A stretch of DNA of 64,000 bases from Bordetella genomosp. 10 (lineage in GTDB: Bacteria; Pseudomonadota; Gammaproteobacteria; Burkholderiales; Burkholderiaceae_B): assembly GCF_002261225.1 (NCBI RefSeq), contig NZ_NEVM01000001.1:1364001-1428000 (forward strand), written 5' to 3'. Below the pieces are notes generated by a model. That model did no database searches. It worked only from the letters and a program-made list of their open reading frames with translations, and was not told the DNA's origin. A program made the position numbers and the translations under genes. Shown here piece after piece: positions 16,398 to 24,926 of this stretch (position 1 is the first letter of the stretch; each line of letters opens with the position of its first letter).

Positions 16398-17369
16398 GTG
16401 AAACACCTCAAGACCTTGCTGGCCGGCGGCGTGCTGGCCGCGCTGGGGCTGGCCGGCGCCGCCCACGCCGCCTATCCCGACAAGCCGATCCGGCTGATCG
16501 TGGGCTTTCCGGCGGGCGGCGCCTCGGACGTGGCCGCCCGCGCCATCGCCGCCAAGATGGGCGCCCTGCTGGGCCAGGCCATCATCATCGAGAACAAGGC
16601 CGGCGCCGCCAGCAACATCGGCTCGGACTACGTGGCCAAGGCGGCGCCCGACGGCTATACCGTGCTGTTCGGCACGATCTCGCTGGCGGTCAACCCCAGC
16701 CTCTATCCCAAGCTCAGCTACGACCCGCTGAAGGACCTGACCGCCGTCGCGCAGGTCGCTTCCACGCCCTTCCTGCTGGTGGTCAATCCCCGCACGCCGT
16801 ACCACTCGGTGGCCGACCTCATCGCCGCCGCCCGGAAACCTTCGGACAAGCCCATCTATTTCGCCAGCGCGGGCAACGGCTCGGGGGCGCACCTGTTCGC
16901 CGAGCTGTTCAACAGCCAGGCCGGCATCAAGATGCAGCACGTTCCCTACCGGGGCGCGGCGCCCGCCATGTCCGACGTGCTGGGCGGGCAGGTGCCGCTG
17001 ACCTTCGACAACATCGTCACCACCTTGCCGCTGGTCAAGAGCGGCAAGCTGCGCGCGCTGGCGGTCACGACCAAGACGCGTTCCAAGGCCGCGCCCGACA
17101 TTCCCACGGTGGCGGAGGCGGGCGTGCCCGGCTACGACGCCACGGCCTGGTTCGGCCTGTTCGCGCCCGCCGGCACGCCGGCCGCGGTCGTCCGGAAGCT
17201 GAGCGAGACGGCCGCCCAGGCGACCCAGGCGCCCGAGGTGCGCGCCACGCTGGAGGCGGTCGGCTGCGATCCCATGGGGACCAGCCCCCAGGAATTCGAG
17301 GCGTTCTTCAAGTCGGAAGTGAGCAAGTGGGCCAAGGTCGTCGACGAGGCCCACGTCCACGTGGATTGA
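16398..17369 (+). CDS. Bug-family periplasmic carboxylate receptor
   Basis: 323-residue Bug/TctC receptor starting at GTG 16398 with GGAGA upstream. The signal peptide ends at AHA before YPDKPIRLIVGFPAGGASD. IIIENKAGAASNIGS, PDGYTVLFGT and QHVPYRGAAP follow. It is 29 bp upstream of a racemase-fold gene and read in the same direction, so it probably supplies that enzyme or the TcuA/PrpD cluster further right. Confidence 0.9.
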   Translation: MKHLKTLLAGGVLAALGLAGAAHAAYPDKPIRLIVGFPAGGASDVAARAIAAKMGALLGQAIIIENKAGAASNIGSDYVAKAAPDGYTVLFGTISLAVNPSLYPKLSYDPLKDLTAVAQVASTPFLLVVNPRTPYHSVADLIAAARKPSDKPIYFASAGNGSGAHLFAELFNSQAGIKMQHVPYRGAAPAMSDVLGGQVPLTFDNIVTTLPLVKSGKLRALAVTTKTRSKAAPDIPTVAEAGVPGYDATAWFGLFAPAGTPAAVVRKLSETAAQATQAPEVRATLEAVGCDPMGTSPQEFEAFFKSEVSKWAKVVDEAHVHVD

Positions 17370-17398
17370 TCACCAACCCTTCCCTACAGCGATGTGAT

Positions 17399-18208
17399 AT
17401 GAAAATCTGGCATCAAAGCTTTACCGTCCTCAGCGACCTCGGGCCCTACAGCGAGGCGCTGAAGCGGCACTTCGCCAAGGTGGCGCGGCCCGGCACGCGG
17501 ATCGACATGCACGGCATGCAGGCCGGCACCTACCGCAGCAACTATCCCGGCACCGACATCCGCCACGTCGCCTTCCAGTACGTCCATGCCCTGCAATTCA
17601 TGGCGTCCGCGGTGCAGGCGCAGGAGGAGGGCTACGACGTCTACGCGCTGAGCACGCTGCCCGAGCCCGCCTTGCGCGAAATCCGCAGCCTGGTGGACAT
17701 TCCGGTGGTGGGCTACGGCGAGTCGGCGATGCTGACGGCCTGCATGCTGGGCCGCAAGTTCGGCGTGTTGCTCTTCATCGACGACATGAACGAGCTCATC
17801 GCCGAGAACGCCAGGAACCACGGCCTCGAATCGCGCTTCGCCGGCGCGGCGCCGGTGGGCTTCGCCTTCAACGACGTACTCAAGGGCTTCGACGATCCCG
17901 CCGAACTGATCGGGCGCTTCCAGGCCGCGGCGCGCAAGCTGATCGCGCAGGGGGCCGACGTCATCATCCCGGGCGAGGCGCCGTTGAACGTGCTGCTGGC
18001 GCAGAACGGCATCGCCGAGGTGGACGGCGTGCCCGTGCTGGATTCCCTGGCCGCCTGGATAAAGCAGGCCGAGGCCATGCACGACCTGCGCACCCTGTGC
18101 GGCATCAAGACCTGCCGCAAGGGCTATTTCCACAAGCCGCCCGAGGCCGGGCGCGTCAGTGAGGTCTTTTCTTTCTACGGTCTGGACCGACTGCAACCAT
18201 CGTCGTGA
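17399..18208 (+). CDS. Asp/Glu-hydantoin racemase-fold protein without the two catalytic cysteines
   Basis: 269 residues with the overall pattern of the Asp/Glu/hydantoin racemase superfamily: a first half containing ALSTLPEPALREIRS and DIPVVGYGESAMLTACMLGRKFGVLLF, and a second half with ADVIIPGEAPLNVLL. In racemases the first catalytic Cys lies where this protein has LST, and the second lies in a G-C-T/A motif where it has PGEAP. Two-base racemisation is therefore unlikely. Related non-racemase members catalyse decarboxylation or isomerisation, or have unknown roles. The start at ATG 17399 gives a compact protein; the 3' end overlaps the convergent LysR gene by 53 bp. Confidence 0.7.
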   Translation: MKIWHQSFTVLSDLGPYSEALKRHFAKVARPGTRIDMHGMQAGTYRSNYPGTDIRHVAFQYVHALQFMASAVQAQEEGYDVYALSTLPEPALREIRSLVDIPVVGYGESAMLTACMLGRKFGVLLFIDDMNELIAENARNHGLESRFAGAAPVGFAFNDVLKGFDDPAELIGRFQAAARKLIAQGADVIIPGEAPLNVLLAQNGIAEVDGVPVLDSLAAWIKQAEAMHDLRTLCGIKTCRKGYFHKPPEAGRVSEVFSFYGLDRLQPSS

Positions 18209-19109
18209 CGCTGGGGCGGCGCCGCGCGTCGAAGATTTCCAGCAGGAAGTCGATGAAGGCGCGCACCTTGGGCGCCGCGAAGCGCGACTTCACCGTCACC
18301 GCGTGGAAGGTGCGCTTGCTGGTCTGCCAGTCGGGAAAGAGCTCGACCATCTGGCCCCGCTTGACCAGGTCGCTGACGAAGACGTCCAGGACGTAGATCA
18401 GGCCGACGTTCTGCAAGGCGGCCTGGATCAGGGCCGCGGTGTTGTTGAAGCTGAGCGGCCCGCCGGGGTTCACCACCACCTCGTCCCCGTCCTTGGCGAA
18501 GCGCCAGGGATTGGGCGCATGGTTGCCTTCGGCGAACAGGCCCAGGCAGCGGACGGGATCCAGCTCGCGCGGCGAGGCGGCGCGCATGGCGCCGACAGTC
18601 TCCGGCGTGCCGCACACCACGTATTGCGCTTCGTAGATGGGCCGGCCCACCAGGTCGGCGTCTTCCACGCGATCCATGCGGATGGCCACGTCGGTGGCGC
18701 GTTCGATCAGGTTGTGCGGGTCGTTGGTCAACGAGACGGAAACGGACAGGCCCGGGTGGCGGCGCGTGAGCTCGACTAGGGCCGGGCACAGCAGGTTCTG
18801 GCCGATGGCGAAAGGCGCTTCCACGCGCAGCGGGCCGACCACGTCGCTGCCGTGGATTTTCACGTCAGATTCGGCGCGCGCCACGCTGCGCAGGATCTCC
18901 TGGCAGTGCGGCAGGAAGATCCGGCCTTCCTCGGTCAAGTGCAAGTGGCGGGAGTTGCGCTGGATCAGCGTCGTGCCCAGGTGCGCCTCCAGATTGCGCA
19001 GGCTGGTGGTGACCGTGGCGTTGGCGAGATCCAGCGATTCGGCCGCGCGCGAGAGGCTGCCGCACTCCATGACGCGCACGAACACTTCCATGGCCCATAG
19101 CTTGTCCAT
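18156..19109 (-). CDS. LysR-family transcriptional regulator
   Basis: 317 residues. The N-terminal HTH begins MDKLWAMEVFVRVMECGSLS and continues SLDLANATVTTSLRNLE. The effector domain contains GPLRVEAPFAIGQNLL and DVAIRMDRVEDADLVGRP, of the CrgA/DsdC-like LysR branch. It is divergent from the TcuA-like flavoprotein gene across 123 bp and is the obvious candidate regulator of the 19.2-23.7 kb genes. Its 3' end overlaps the racemase-fold gene by 53 bp. Confidence 0.88.
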   Translation of the reverse strand: MDKLWAMEVFVRVMECGSLSRAAESLDLANATVTTSLRNLEAHLGTTLIQRNSRHLHLTEEGRIFLPHCQEILRSVARAESDVKIHGSDVVGPLRVEAPFAIGQNLLCPALVELTRRHPGLSVSVSLTNDPHNLIERATDVAIRMDRVEDADLVGRPIYEAQYVVCGTPETVGAMRAASPRELDPVRCLGLFAEGNHAPNPWRFAKDGDEVVVNPGGPLSFNNTAALIQAALQNVGLIYVLDVFVSDLVKRGQMVELFPDWQTSKRTFHAVTVKSRFAAPKVRAFIDFLLEIFDARRRPSVTTMVAVGPDRRKKRPH

Positions 19110-19140
19110 GTGTCTCCTTTCGATTTTTTTTAATCGCGCA

Positions 19141-19158
19141 TTAGCCGCCGGGGGCTAA
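19141..19158. promoter_or_regulatory. Palindrome between LysR and TcuA-like genes
   Basis: TTAGCC-gccggg-GGCTAA is a perfect inverted repeat (arms 19141-19146 and 19153-19158) in the short divergent region. It has the size expected for a LysR recognition site. Confidence 0.4.
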
Positions 19159-19232
19159 CACGCGGGCAGGCAGCATCCTACTCTATCGAGTGTAGCGCCG
19201 ACGGATACGGCGCAGATGCCTATTTCCCGAGG

Positions 19233-20687
19233 ATGGAGAGCATGGAACGTACATTCGATGTCGTGGTGGCCGGCTGCGGCGTGGCCGGCCTGTCGGCGGC
19301 GGTGGCGGCCGCCGAGCGCGGCCTGGCGGTGGCGGTGCTGGAGCGCGCCGATCACGCCGACCGCGGCGGCCAGAGCCGCTATACCGAGGCCTACCTGCGC
19401 ATGAAGGCCATCGACCAGGTGTCCGACGATTTCGAGACCCACCTGGCCGAGAACGCCGGCGTCTACATGGATCCCGATTTCGCGGCCGAAATGGTGCGGG
19501 ACCGCGCCTCGTGGTCGCACGCCGCGCGCACGCTGGCGGTGCTGGATCCCGAACTGATCAGTTGCTTCGCCGACAACGTGCCGGACACCATCGCCTGGCT
19601 GCAAGGCATGGGCGTGAAGTTCGACTTCCTGCCCACCCAGTTCCTGACCAAGACGCAGCCGCGCCTGCTGCCCGTGGGCGGCGGCGCGGCGCTGGTCGAG
19701 GCCCTGGCCGCCCGGGCCGAGAGCCTGGGCGTGACCTTCCTCTATCGCACCACCGCGCGGCGCCTGCTCGTCGACGAGGACGGCGCGGTGCAGGGCCTGC
19801 TGGCCCATCATGCGGAGGAGGGCGGCGTGCGGCTGAAGGGCGCGGTGGTGCTGGCCTGCGGCGGCTTCGAGGGCAACCCGGCGCTCATGGCGAAGTACAT
19901 CGGCCCGCGCTCGGTCTACCTGCGGCCGGTGTGCAAGGGCGGGTACTTCAATCGCGGCGAGGGCATCGAGATGGCGTTCGAGGCCGGCGCGGCGCCCAGC
20001 GGCGAATTCGGCAGCTACCACGCCGAGCCGGTCGATCCGCGGTCGGGCGCGTCCGAGCCGTCGGTCTTCATTTTTCCCTACGGCATCCTGGTCAACAAGG
20101 CGGGCCAACGCTTCACCGACGAGGCGCCGGGCACGGTCGACGCCTGGTACGAGCGCGTCACGCGCCGCATCTATGAACAGGAGCAGGGCATCGCGTACGT
20201 CGTCCTGGACCAGCGGGTGAAGGACGTGCCGAACTATCGTCTCGCCATCCGCACCGACCAGCCCGCCATCGAGGCCGGCACGCTGGCCGCGCTGGGCGCC
20301 GAGCTGGGCCTGCCCGCGGGCGCGCTGGAAGCGACCGTGGCGCGCTACAACGACGCCTGCCCGGATGAGGCCGGCTTCAAGCCGCTGGAGCCCGACGGCC
20401 TGGCCACGCGGGGGCTCGCGCCGGGTAAATCCCACTGGTCGCGCCGCATCGAGCAAGGTCCCTTCATCGCCTATCCCATCATTTCGTCGAACGTATTCAC
20501 CTTCGGCGGCCTCAAGATCAATCCGTCCGGGCAGGTGCTCGACACCGACGGCAACCCCATCCGGAACCTGTACGCGGCCGGCGAGATCGTGGGCACCTAC
20601 TACACCAACTACACCGGCGCCACGTCGGTGCTCAAGGGGCTGGTGTTCGGCCGCCGGTCGGCCAACCACATCGCGGACCTCCGCTAG
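19233..20687 (+). CDS. TcuA/fumarate-reductase-like FAD flavoprotein
   Basis: 484-residue FAD-binding dehydrogenase of the succinate dehydrogenase/fumarate reductase flavoprotein and tricarballylate dehydrogenase (TcuA) group. The Rossmann motif is VVVAGCGVAGLSAAVAAAE (about 10-28). YTEAYLRM and LPVGGGAALVEAL mark the substrate-domain region, and the C-terminus has NVFTFGGLKINPSGQVLD followed by LYAAGEIVGTYYTNYTGATS. No iron-sulfur partner is adjacent. It begins a + strand operon with PrpD, SDR and isochorismatase-fold genes. Start ATG 19233 or the in-frame ATG at 19242 are both possible. Confidence 0.82.
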   Translation: MESMERTFDVVVAGCGVAGLSAAVAAAERGLAVAVLERADHADRGGQSRYTEAYLRMKAIDQVSDDFETHLAENAGVYMDPDFAAEMVRDRASWSHAARTLAVLDPELISCFADNVPDTIAWLQGMGVKFDFLPTQFLTKTQPRLLPVGGGAALVEALAARAESLGVTFLYRTTARRLLVDEDGAVQGLLAHHAEEGGVRLKGAVVLACGGFEGNPALMAKYIGPRSVYLRPVCKGGYFNRGEGIEMAFEAGAAPSGEFGSYHAEPVDPRSGASEPSVFIFPYGILVNKAGQRFTDEAPGTVDAWYERVTRRIYEQEQGIAYVVLDQRVKDVPNYRLAIRTDQPAIEAGTLAALGAELGLPAGALEATVARYNDACPDEAGFKPLEPDGLATRGLAPGKSHWSRRIEQGPFIAYPIISSNVFTFGGLKINPSGQVLDTDGNPIRNLYAAGEIVGTYYTNYTGATSVLKGLVFGRRSANHIADLR

Positions 20688-20699
20688 GCGAGGCCGGAC

Positions 20700-22211
20700 A
20701 TGGCGGCGGACACCGTATCGCTAAGCGCCGAACTGGCGCGGGCCCTGCTCCAGGCGCGCCATGCCGGCGTGCCGGCGGACATGCGGGACAAGACGCGCCT
20801 GCATATCGCCGACTCGCTGGGCATCGCCCTGGCGGCGCGGGGCTCGGCGCTGGGCCGCCAGGTCATCGACGGCCTGCTGGCCGGCCATGGCGCGGGAACG
20901 AGCGGCCTGATCGGCGGCGGCCGCGCCGCGCCGCTGGCCGCCGCCTTCATCAATGCCTCGCTCATTCATATCCTCGACTACGACGACATCCACGACGTCG
21001 GCCGCCTGCACCCGAGCACCTGCGTGCTTCCCGCCGCCATGGCCGCCGCCGGACTGGCGGACGCCGGGGATGCCGCGGTGGTCGACGCGGTGGCGCTGGG
21101 CAGCGAGCTCATGTGCCGGCTGGGCGTGATCTGCGCGCCGCAGGGCGAGGGCCCGGGCTCGGAATGGTTTCTCACCCAGTTGTTCGGCTATCTGGGCGCC
21201 GCCGCGGCCGCCGGCCTGGTGCTGGGGCTGGACCAGCGCCAACTGGTCTCGGCCCTGGGGCTGGCCTATATGCAGTTGGCCGGCGGCAAGGAGGCGGGCT
21301 TCGGCACCGGCGCCACGGCGCGCGGCATCTATCCGGCGTTCGCGGCGCAGGGCGGGCTGCAGGCGGCCCTGCTGGCGCGCGCCGGCGTGACGGGGCCCGC
21401 GGGCGCCATGGACGGCGCCGCCGGCTTGTTCCGCCTTTACCTGGCGGGCGCCCTGTCCTCGCGGCAGCGCGCCATGCTGCTCGACTTTTCGGCCTGGCAT
21501 GCGCGGGACGTGGATATCAAGCCCTGGCCCAGTTGCCGCCTGTCGCATCCCTATGTCGCCGTCGCCATGGCCGCCCGCGACGCCTGCCTGGCGCATCCCG
21601 AAGCGCGCGTGCGGGTGGCCGTCAATCCGTCCTCGGGGCGCCTGTGCCGGCCCCTGGCCCAGCGCCGCCGCCCGGCGACGCTGCAGGACGCCAAGTACAG
21701 CATTCCCTTCATGACCGCGTACACCCTGGTGCATGGCGCGCCCACGCTGCGGGGGTTCTCGGTAGAGGTGCTGGCGGACGAGGACGTGCTGCGCATGGCC
21801 GGGCGGATCGAACTGGAGGACGGGCTGCCCGACAACCCGGGGCATCCGAGGGCCGTGCTGACGCTGCTGGAGCAGGGGCGGGAGATCTCGCGCGCGCAAT
21901 TCGTGGCGGCGGACCTGCGCGTCGACGCGGCGCGCGCCAGGCGCAAGTTCGAGGACTGCCTGCAATACGCGGGCAGGGCGGCCCAGGCCGGCGCGCTATG
22001 GGACGCGATAGTTGGCGTGCCCTCCTGTCGCTGCGCGACCCCCTCCCCAAGGGAGGATTCGCGCTTGGGACGGCCCGGCGCGGGTATTGGTGCGCCCTCC
22101 GGTCGCTGCGCGACTCCCTCCCCAGGGGAGGATTCGCGCTTGGGACGGCCCGGCGCGCTCATGCAAACCCGCCTCCAAGCGGCATTCGATATGGTCTTCA
22201 AGGAATCATGA
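20700..22211 (+). CDS. MmgE/PrpD-family protein with in-frame repeat insertion
   Basis: 503 residues of the MmgE/PrpD (2-methylcitrate dehydratase-like) family, predicted to dehydrate or isomerise a hydroxy di- or tricarboxylate. Landmarks are HIADSLGIALAARG near the N-terminus, FINASLIHILDYDDIHD, GYLGAAAAAGLVLG and DIKPWPSCRLSHPY. The last part is abnormal: residues ~440-486 are encoded by two copies of a 75-bp unit lying between ALWDAI and ALMQTRLQAAF, which would adjoin in a normal protein. The frame is kept, so a full-length protein is still made. It starts 12 bp after the flavoprotein gene and overlaps the SDR gene by 4 bp. Confidence 0.82.
   Translation: MAADTVSLSAELARALLQARHAGVPADMRDKTRLHIADSLGIALAARGSALGRQVIDGLLAGHGAGTSGLIGGGRAAPLAAAFINASLIHILDYDDIHDVGRLHPSTCVLPAAMAAAGLADAGDAAVVDAVALGSELMCRLGVICAPQGEGPGSEWFLTQLFGYLGAAAAAGLVLGLDQRQLVSALGLAYMQLAGGKEAGFGTGATARGIYPAFAAQGGLQAALLARAGVTGPAGAMDGAAGLFRLYLAGALSSRQRAMLLDFSAWHARDVDIKPWPSCRLSHPYVAVAMAARDACLAHPEARVRVAVNPSSGRLCRPLAQRRRPATLQDAKYSIPFMTAYTLVHGAPTLRGFSVEVLADEDVLRMAGRIELEDGLPDNPGHPRAVLTLLEQGREISRAQFVAADLRVDAARARRKFEDCLQYAGRAAQAGALWDAIVGVPSCRCATPSPREDSRLGRPGAGIGAPSGRCATPSPGEDSRLGRPGALMQTRLQAAFDMVFKES
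22019..22157. repeat. Tandem 75-bp-period repeat with hairpin core inside prpD-like gene
   Basis: Two 64-bp copies (22019-22082 and 22094-22157, 61 of 64 bases equal) lie 75 bp apart, start to start. Each contains a C/G hairpin; in the second copy CCTCCCC-a-GGGGAGG is a perfect 7-bp stem. The 75-bp period is 25 codons, so the reading frame is preserved. It looks like a small intergenic-type palindromic repeat that entered a gene and was duplicated. Confidence 0.85.
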
Positions 22212-22969
22212 TGATGTACAGCGCTGATCTTTTCTCCGGCCAGGTCGCCCTGGTGACGGGGGGCGCGGGCGGCATCGGGCGGGCCGTCTGTGTCGCCCTG
22301 GCCGCCCATGGCGCGCGGGTCGTCGCCGCCGACCGCGCGGCTTTCGAGCCGCCCGTGGCCGGCGTGCAGGCCTGCTCCCTGGACGTCACGCGCCGCGACG
22401 ACGTCGTGCGCTGCATGGACGAGGTCGTGGCCGGCCTGGGCCGCCTGGACATCCTGGTGAACGTGGCCGGCGTCGTTTCGCTGGGCAGCGCCGAGGACCT
22501 GGCCGAGGCCGAATGGGACCGTGTGATCGACATCAACCTCAAGGGCACGTTTCTCTGCTGCCAGGCCGCCATCGCGCATATGAAGCGCGGCGGCGGGGGC
22601 CGCATCGTCAACCTGGGATCGGTCATCGGCAAGAACGGCGGCAACCCGCGCCCCTGGCTGGATCCGCGCGAACAGGCGCGCGCCAGCAATGTCGCCTATG
22701 GCGCGTCCAAGGCCGGCGTGCATATCATGACGGCTTTCCTGGCCAAGGAGCTGGCCTCGTCCAACATCACGGTCAACGCCGTGGCGCCCGGGCCGGTGGC
22801 CTCGGCCATGACCACCCAATTTCCGCCGGTCCTGCGCGACCTGATTCCCATGGGCCGCATGGGCTCGGCCGACGAAGTCGCGGCGGCGGTGCTGTTCCTG
22901 GCCGCGCCGGGGTCCGGTTTCGTCACCGGCGAGATACTGGACGTCAACGGCGGCCTCTGGTGCGATTGA
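22208..22969 (+). CDS. Short-chain dehydrogenase/reductase (SDR)
   Basis: 253-residue classical SDR. The NAD(P) site is VTGGAGGIGRAV (about 15-26), followed by LVNVAGV. The catalytic Tyr-x-x-x-Lys is YGASK, and the C-terminal GFVTGEILDVNGG is typical of FabG-like enzymes. Start ATG 22208 overlaps the PrpD stop as ATGA, indicating translational coupling; two more ATGs follow immediately. It likely oxidises or reduces a hydroxyl/keto intermediate of the same pathway. Confidence 0.88.
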   Translation: MMMYSADLFSGQVALVTGGAGGIGRAVCVALAAHGARVVAADRAAFEPPVAGVQACSLDVTRRDDVVRCMDEVVAGLGRLDILVNVAGVVSLGSAEDLAEAEWDRVIDINLKGTFLCCQAAIAHMKRGGGGRIVNLGSVIGKNGGNPRPWLDPREQARASNVAYGASKAGVHIMTAFLAKELASSNITVNAVAPGPVASAMTTQFPPVLRDLIPMGRMGSADEVAAAVLFLAAPGSGFVTGEILDVNGGLWCD

Positions 22970-23060
22970 ACCTTCGCGCGGGGTTTCGATCGATGTTCAT
23001 GTCCCGCCACGGGGTGCGCTTCGATCGGTGCTTCGTTCGGCGCGCCTGCCGGTTCTACTA

Positions 23061-23082
23061 TCGATGCTTCCGTCGATGCTTC
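23061..23082. repeat. Short direct repeat in the SDR-isochorismatase gap
   Basis: TCGATGCTTC occurs at 23061-23070 and 23073-23082. Several CGATCGG elements surround it between 22985 and 23115, giving the 186-bp gap a locally repetitive character. No clear promoter or terminator was recognised. Confidence 0.4.
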
Positions 23083-23155
23083 GATTCCGCCGCCGATCGG
23101 CTCCCCGATCGGTCCTTCCCTTATCCGACAAACCTTCATTGAGGCAGATTCCATC

Positions 23156-23749
23156 ATGCAACAACCTCTAGCCCTTTTCCTGGTCCTGGACATGCAGAAC
23201 GACCTGGTGCATGCCGACGGCCCCAACGGCAAGAGTCCGCTGGGCGAGCAGGCGCGCGAGCGCCAGGTCGTCGCCAGGACGGCCAAGGCCATCGCCCGCG
23301 CGCGCGTCGCCGGCATCGCCGTGGGCTTCGTCCGCGTCGGCTTCTCGGAAGGCTATCCGGAATGCCCGCAAGGTTCGCAGGTGTTCTCGGCCGCGCCGCA
23401 GCACGGGCTGTTCAAGCTCGGCGCCTGGGGCACCGAGATCCATCCCGAGCTCGAACAGAAGGCGGGCGACATCCAGGTCGTCAAGCACCGCGTCAGCCCG
23501 TTCTACTCGACGACGCTGGAGGCCCAGTTGCGCGCCAAGAACATTCAGCGCATCTACTTCTCCGGCGTTTCCACCCAGGCGGTGGTGCAGGCCACGGCGC
23601 GCGACGGCCACGACCGCGACTACGAGATGATCCTGCTGGAAGACCTGTGCGCCGCGCACAGCGCCCAGGAGCACGCAAATTCGGTCGGCAGCATCGCCCG
23701 CTTCTGCAAGGCCGAGAACAGCGAAACCGTGATGTTCGCCAACCCCTGA
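23156..23749 (+). CDS. Isochorismatase-fold hydrolase lacking the nucleophilic cysteine
   Basis: 197 residues of the isochorismatase/nicotinamidase-like fold. LVLDMQND near the N-terminus holds the conserved Asp, VVKHRVSPFYST holds the Lys, and the nucleophile loop reads GVSTQAVVQATARDG. In cysteine hydrolases that loop is T-x-x-C-V; here the Cys position is Val. A cysteine-free branch exists (true isochorismatases, which hydrolyse vinyl ethers), so the reaction may not be amide hydrolysis. It is the last gene of the + strand TcuA/PrpD/SDR group. Confidence 0.8.
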   Translation: MQQPLALFLVLDMQNDLVHADGPNGKSPLGEQARERQVVARTAKAIARARVAGIAVGFVRVGFSEGYPECPQGSQVFSAAPQHGLFKLGAWGTEIHPELEQKAGDIQVVKHRVSPFYSTTLEAQLRAKNIQRIYFSGVSTQAVVQATARDGHDRDYEMILLEDLCAAHSAQEHANSVGSIARFCKAENSETVMFANP

Positions 23750-23776
23750 CCGGCCGCGGCTTGTTCCATGCGGGGA

Positions 23777-23808
23777 CGCCTGCCGGGAGGGCGAATTTCC
23801 GGCAGGCG
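23777..23808. terminator. Hairpin between convergent genes
   Basis: CGCCTGCCGG (23777-23786) and CCGGCAGGCG (23799-23808) make a perfect 10-bp stem with a 12-base loop, between the convergent isochorismatase-fold and Bug genes. There is no T run, so it is a likely but not canonical bidirectional terminator. Confidence 0.5.
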
Positions 23809-23865
23809 CCAGGATTCCGGTGGATGCTCGCGCGTCATGCGGGCGTGTCCCTTTCCTGACCCAGT

Positions 23866-24867
23866 TCAATTGCTCAGTTCGACGCCGGCGTCCTTGATGA
23901 CCTTGCCCCAGCGCACATAGTCGTCGGCAAGCCGCTTCTGGAAGGCCTGCGGCGAGTCCAGCACCGCGGGCGCCATGGCGGCGTCGGCCAGCAAGGTCTT
24001 CACCTTGGATTCGGCTACGGCCTTGCGCAAGGCCGCGTCCAGCTTCGCGACGACGGCGTCGGGCGTGCCGGCGGGCGCGAAGATGCCCACCCAGTTCTCC
24101 ACGTTGAAGCCTGGCAGGACTTCCTGCGCGGTGGGGACGTCGGACAGGAAGTCCACGCGCTTTTCGCTGGTGACCGCCAGCGGCGTCAGGCGTTTTTCCT
24201 TGATCAGGCTATAGAGGGGCGGCAGGTCCATGACTATGCCGTCGACGTGGGCGCCCAGCGTGTCGGTGACGGCCGGCCCGGCGCCCTTGTAGGGCACGTG
24301 GACGATGTTGGGCTGGACCTTCCGCAGCAGTTCGATGGTCAGGTGCGGCAGGCCGCCCGTGCCGGAAGAGGACAGGGTGATCTGCTGCGTCTTGGCCCTG
24401 TCGAGCAGGTCCTTCAGGCTCTTGACGCCGCTCAGCTTGGGGCCGACGGCGATGGCTTCCGGGGTAAGCGCCATCATGTTGACGGCCTTGAATGCCTTGG
24501 GCGCGTAGAAGGGCGGCGTTTTCATGGTCTGCGGCGCCAGCACGATGGGGCTGATGCTGGAAAGCAGCAGCGTATAGCCGTCCGCCTCGGACTTGGCGAC
24601 GTGGTCCGCGCCGATGACGCCGTTCGCGCCCGCGCGGTTTTCCACCACGACGGAGGCGCCCAGGGCCTGTCCCAGTTCCGGCGCGATGATGCGCGCGGCG
24701 ATGTCGTTGGAGCCGCCGGGGGGATAGCCCACGACCAGGCGGATGGGCTTGCTGGGATAGTTGTCCGCGGCCATGGCCGGGGCCGCGATCGCCAGCGGCA
24801 GCAGCAGGCCCAGGCCCGCCGCCAGCTTGCGCAGCGCGCCGCGCCGCGTGGATTGTCGAGTGCGCAT
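23866..24867 (-). CDS. Bug-family periplasmic carboxylate receptor
   Basis: 333-residue Bug/TctC receptor. ATG 24867 has GGAGA 6-7 bp upstream and starts a twin-arginine-like signal peptide (RRGALRKLAAGLGLLL, cleaved after AMA). The longer frame would add 39 residues without signal features. Core motifs are SKPIRLVVGYPPGGSND, VVVENRAGANGVIGA, ADGYTLLLSS and VHVPYKGAG. It is the last gene of the flavoprotein/ETF operon and probably imports the operon's substrate. Confidence 0.9.
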   Translation of the reverse strand: MRTRQSTRRGALRKLAAGLGLLLPLAIAAPAMAADNYPSKPIRLVVGYPPGGSNDIAARIIAPELGQALGASVVVENRAGANGVIGADHVAKSEADGYTLLLSSISPIVLAPQTMKTPPFYAPKAFKAVNMMALTPEAIAVGPKLSGVKSLKDLLDRAKTQQITLSSSGTGGLPHLTIELLRKVQPNIVHVPYKGAGPAVTDTLGAHVDGIVMDLPPLYSLIKEKRLTPLAVTSEKRVDFLSDVPTAQEVLPGFNVENWVGIFAPAGTPDAVVAKLDAALRKAVAESKVKTLLADAAMAPAVLDSPQAFQKRLADDYVRWGKVIKDAGVELSN

Positions 24868-24926
24868 GGTTGGTCTCCGTATCGTTATGAATGGTCTTCC
24901 CGTGGCGGCGCCTGGCGATGGCGAAT

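Noticed and set aside
22993-23142. 49-residue Arg/Cys/Phe-rich frame between SDR and isochorismatase genes
   Set aside because: Peculiar composition (repeated CRF/RCF) is produced by the short DNA repeats there. No ribosome site was seen and it would end just before the next gene's leader.
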